From the NCBI GenBank assembly GCA_002788555.1, contig PFRL01000028.1:1-5954 (forward strand): 5,954 nucleotides of DNA. Direction: 5' to 3'. The stretch is from Parcubacteria group bacterium CG_4_9_14_0_2_um_filter_35_11 (lineage in GTDB: Bacteria; Patescibacteriota; Minisyncoccia; Minisyncoccales; GCA-002788555). Made by a program: the position numbers and the translations under genes. Below, in pieces: positions 5,615 through 5,954 of the stretch (position 1 is its first letter; each line of letters opens with the position of its first letter). A model generated the notes under the pieces. The model saw only the letters and a program-made list of their open reading frames with translations. It ran no database searches and was not told the origin of the DNA.

Positions 5615-5954
5615 ATGGCACTTGAGGATAAGGTTGTTCTAATCACAGGGGCGACAGGAGGTATTGGAAAGGCGGTGGCTAAAAAATTTAGCGAAGACAA
5701 GACAAAGATTGCCTTAAATGATATTAGTGCCCAAAAAGAAAAACTTAAAGAACTGGTAAAAGAAATAGGAAAAAATCAAAAAATGGCTAAATATTTTTTG
5801 GCCGACGTCTCTAATTTTAAAGAAGTTCAAAAGATGGTCGAGGACATTAGACAAGAGTTTGGAAGGCTCGATGTTCTGGTTAATAACGCCGGGATTACAA
5901 AAGATAGAACCCTTGCCAAAATGACCCAAGAAGAATGGCAAAAAGTTATTGATG
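5615..5954 (+). CDS. fabG: Short-chain dehydrogenase, FabG/PhaB-like 3-oxoacyl reductase, 5' part
   Basis: About 113 residues are visible before the window ends. The dinucleotide-binding TGATGGIG (11-18), the ADVS segment (63-66) and NNAGITKDRTLAKMTQEEW (90-108) are typical of 3-oxoacyl-ACP or acetoacetyl-CoA reductases, which reduce a 3-oxoacyl thioester to the 3-hydroxy form. The catalytic Ser and YxxxK lie beyond the window, so activity cannot be confirmed. An acidic residue, D36, ends the second strand (KIALNDIS, 31-38), which in SDRs usually favours NADH over NADPH. The symbol names the closest well-known family; a PhaB-like or other SDR role is equally possible. The MITE-like element directly precedes it, so it may be transcribed separately from bioY. 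The nearby thiolase would supply a matching 3-oxoacyl-CoA substrate. Confidence 0.8.
   Translation, partial: MALEDKVVLITGATGGIGKAVAKKFSEDKTKIALNDISAQKEKLKELVKEIGKNQKMAKYFLADVSNFKEVQKMVEDIRQEFGRLDVLVNNAGITKDRTLAKMTQEEWQKVID

Noticed and set aside
5464..5700. Minus-strand open frame of 78 codons over the intergenic element and the SDR 5' end
   Set aside because: It is antisense to a clear SDR gene and runs through the inverted repeats. Its Trp/Cys/Phe-rich translation reflects the repeat sequence and shows no family motif.
5714..5941. Minus-strand open frame of 75 codons
   Set aside because: Entirely antisense to the SDR coding sequence, with no recognisable motif.

Overview
The window looks bacterial. 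It is AT-rich and carries a DegV-family C-terminus, a BioY transporter and an SDR of the FabG type, and sigma70-like hexamers fit the divergent promoter region better than archaeal TATA boxes. Two genes nevertheless look archaeal: a CoA-biosynthesis protein built only from archaeal-type domains, and an SCP2/archaeal-type thiolase. With the short hairpin-rich repeats, this suggests an uncultivated candidate-phylum bacterium that acquired or kept archaeal-type CoA chemistry. The phylum cannot be fixed from this sequence alone.

Layout. Positions 1-66 (+) are the last codons of a DegV-family protein. Positions 111-1271 (+) encode a thiolase whose C-terminal part carries a 33-bp palindromic, in-frame insertion. 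Positions 1255-2175 (-) are convergent with it, overlapping by 17 bp, and encode a fusion of GTP-dependent dephospho-CoA kinase (DUF359) with archaeal-type phosphopantetheine adenylyltransferase. Positions 2176-2275 are a divergent promoter region. A tightly packed (+) operon follows: a B12-binding radical SAM protein (2276-3763), a zinc-ribbon/OB (DUF35-like) plus DUF362 fusion protein (3769-4839), and the biotin transporter subunit BioY (4844-5437). The 177-bp gap after bioY is almost filled by a MITE-like element of about 144 bp with imperfect terminal inverted repeats and two internal hairpins. A FabG/PhaB-like short-chain dehydrogenase begins at 5615 and runs off the window.

How the genes may work together (inference). 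The recognisable enzymes centre on CoA and acyl-CoA metabolism: the last two steps of CoA synthesis, C-C bond formation or cleavage by thiolase, 3-oxoacyl reduction, uptake of biotin (cofactor of acyl-CoA carboxylases), and DegV-type fatty-acid binding. The zinc-ribbon/OB domain is of the kind that partners SCP2-type thiolases in archaea, so the DUF35-DUF362 fusion could be physically linked to the thiolase.

The best candidates for novelty are the short mobile palindrome inside the thiolase gene, which shares end motifs with the intergenic element; the kinase-adenylyltransferase fusion; and the DUF35-DUF362 fusion.
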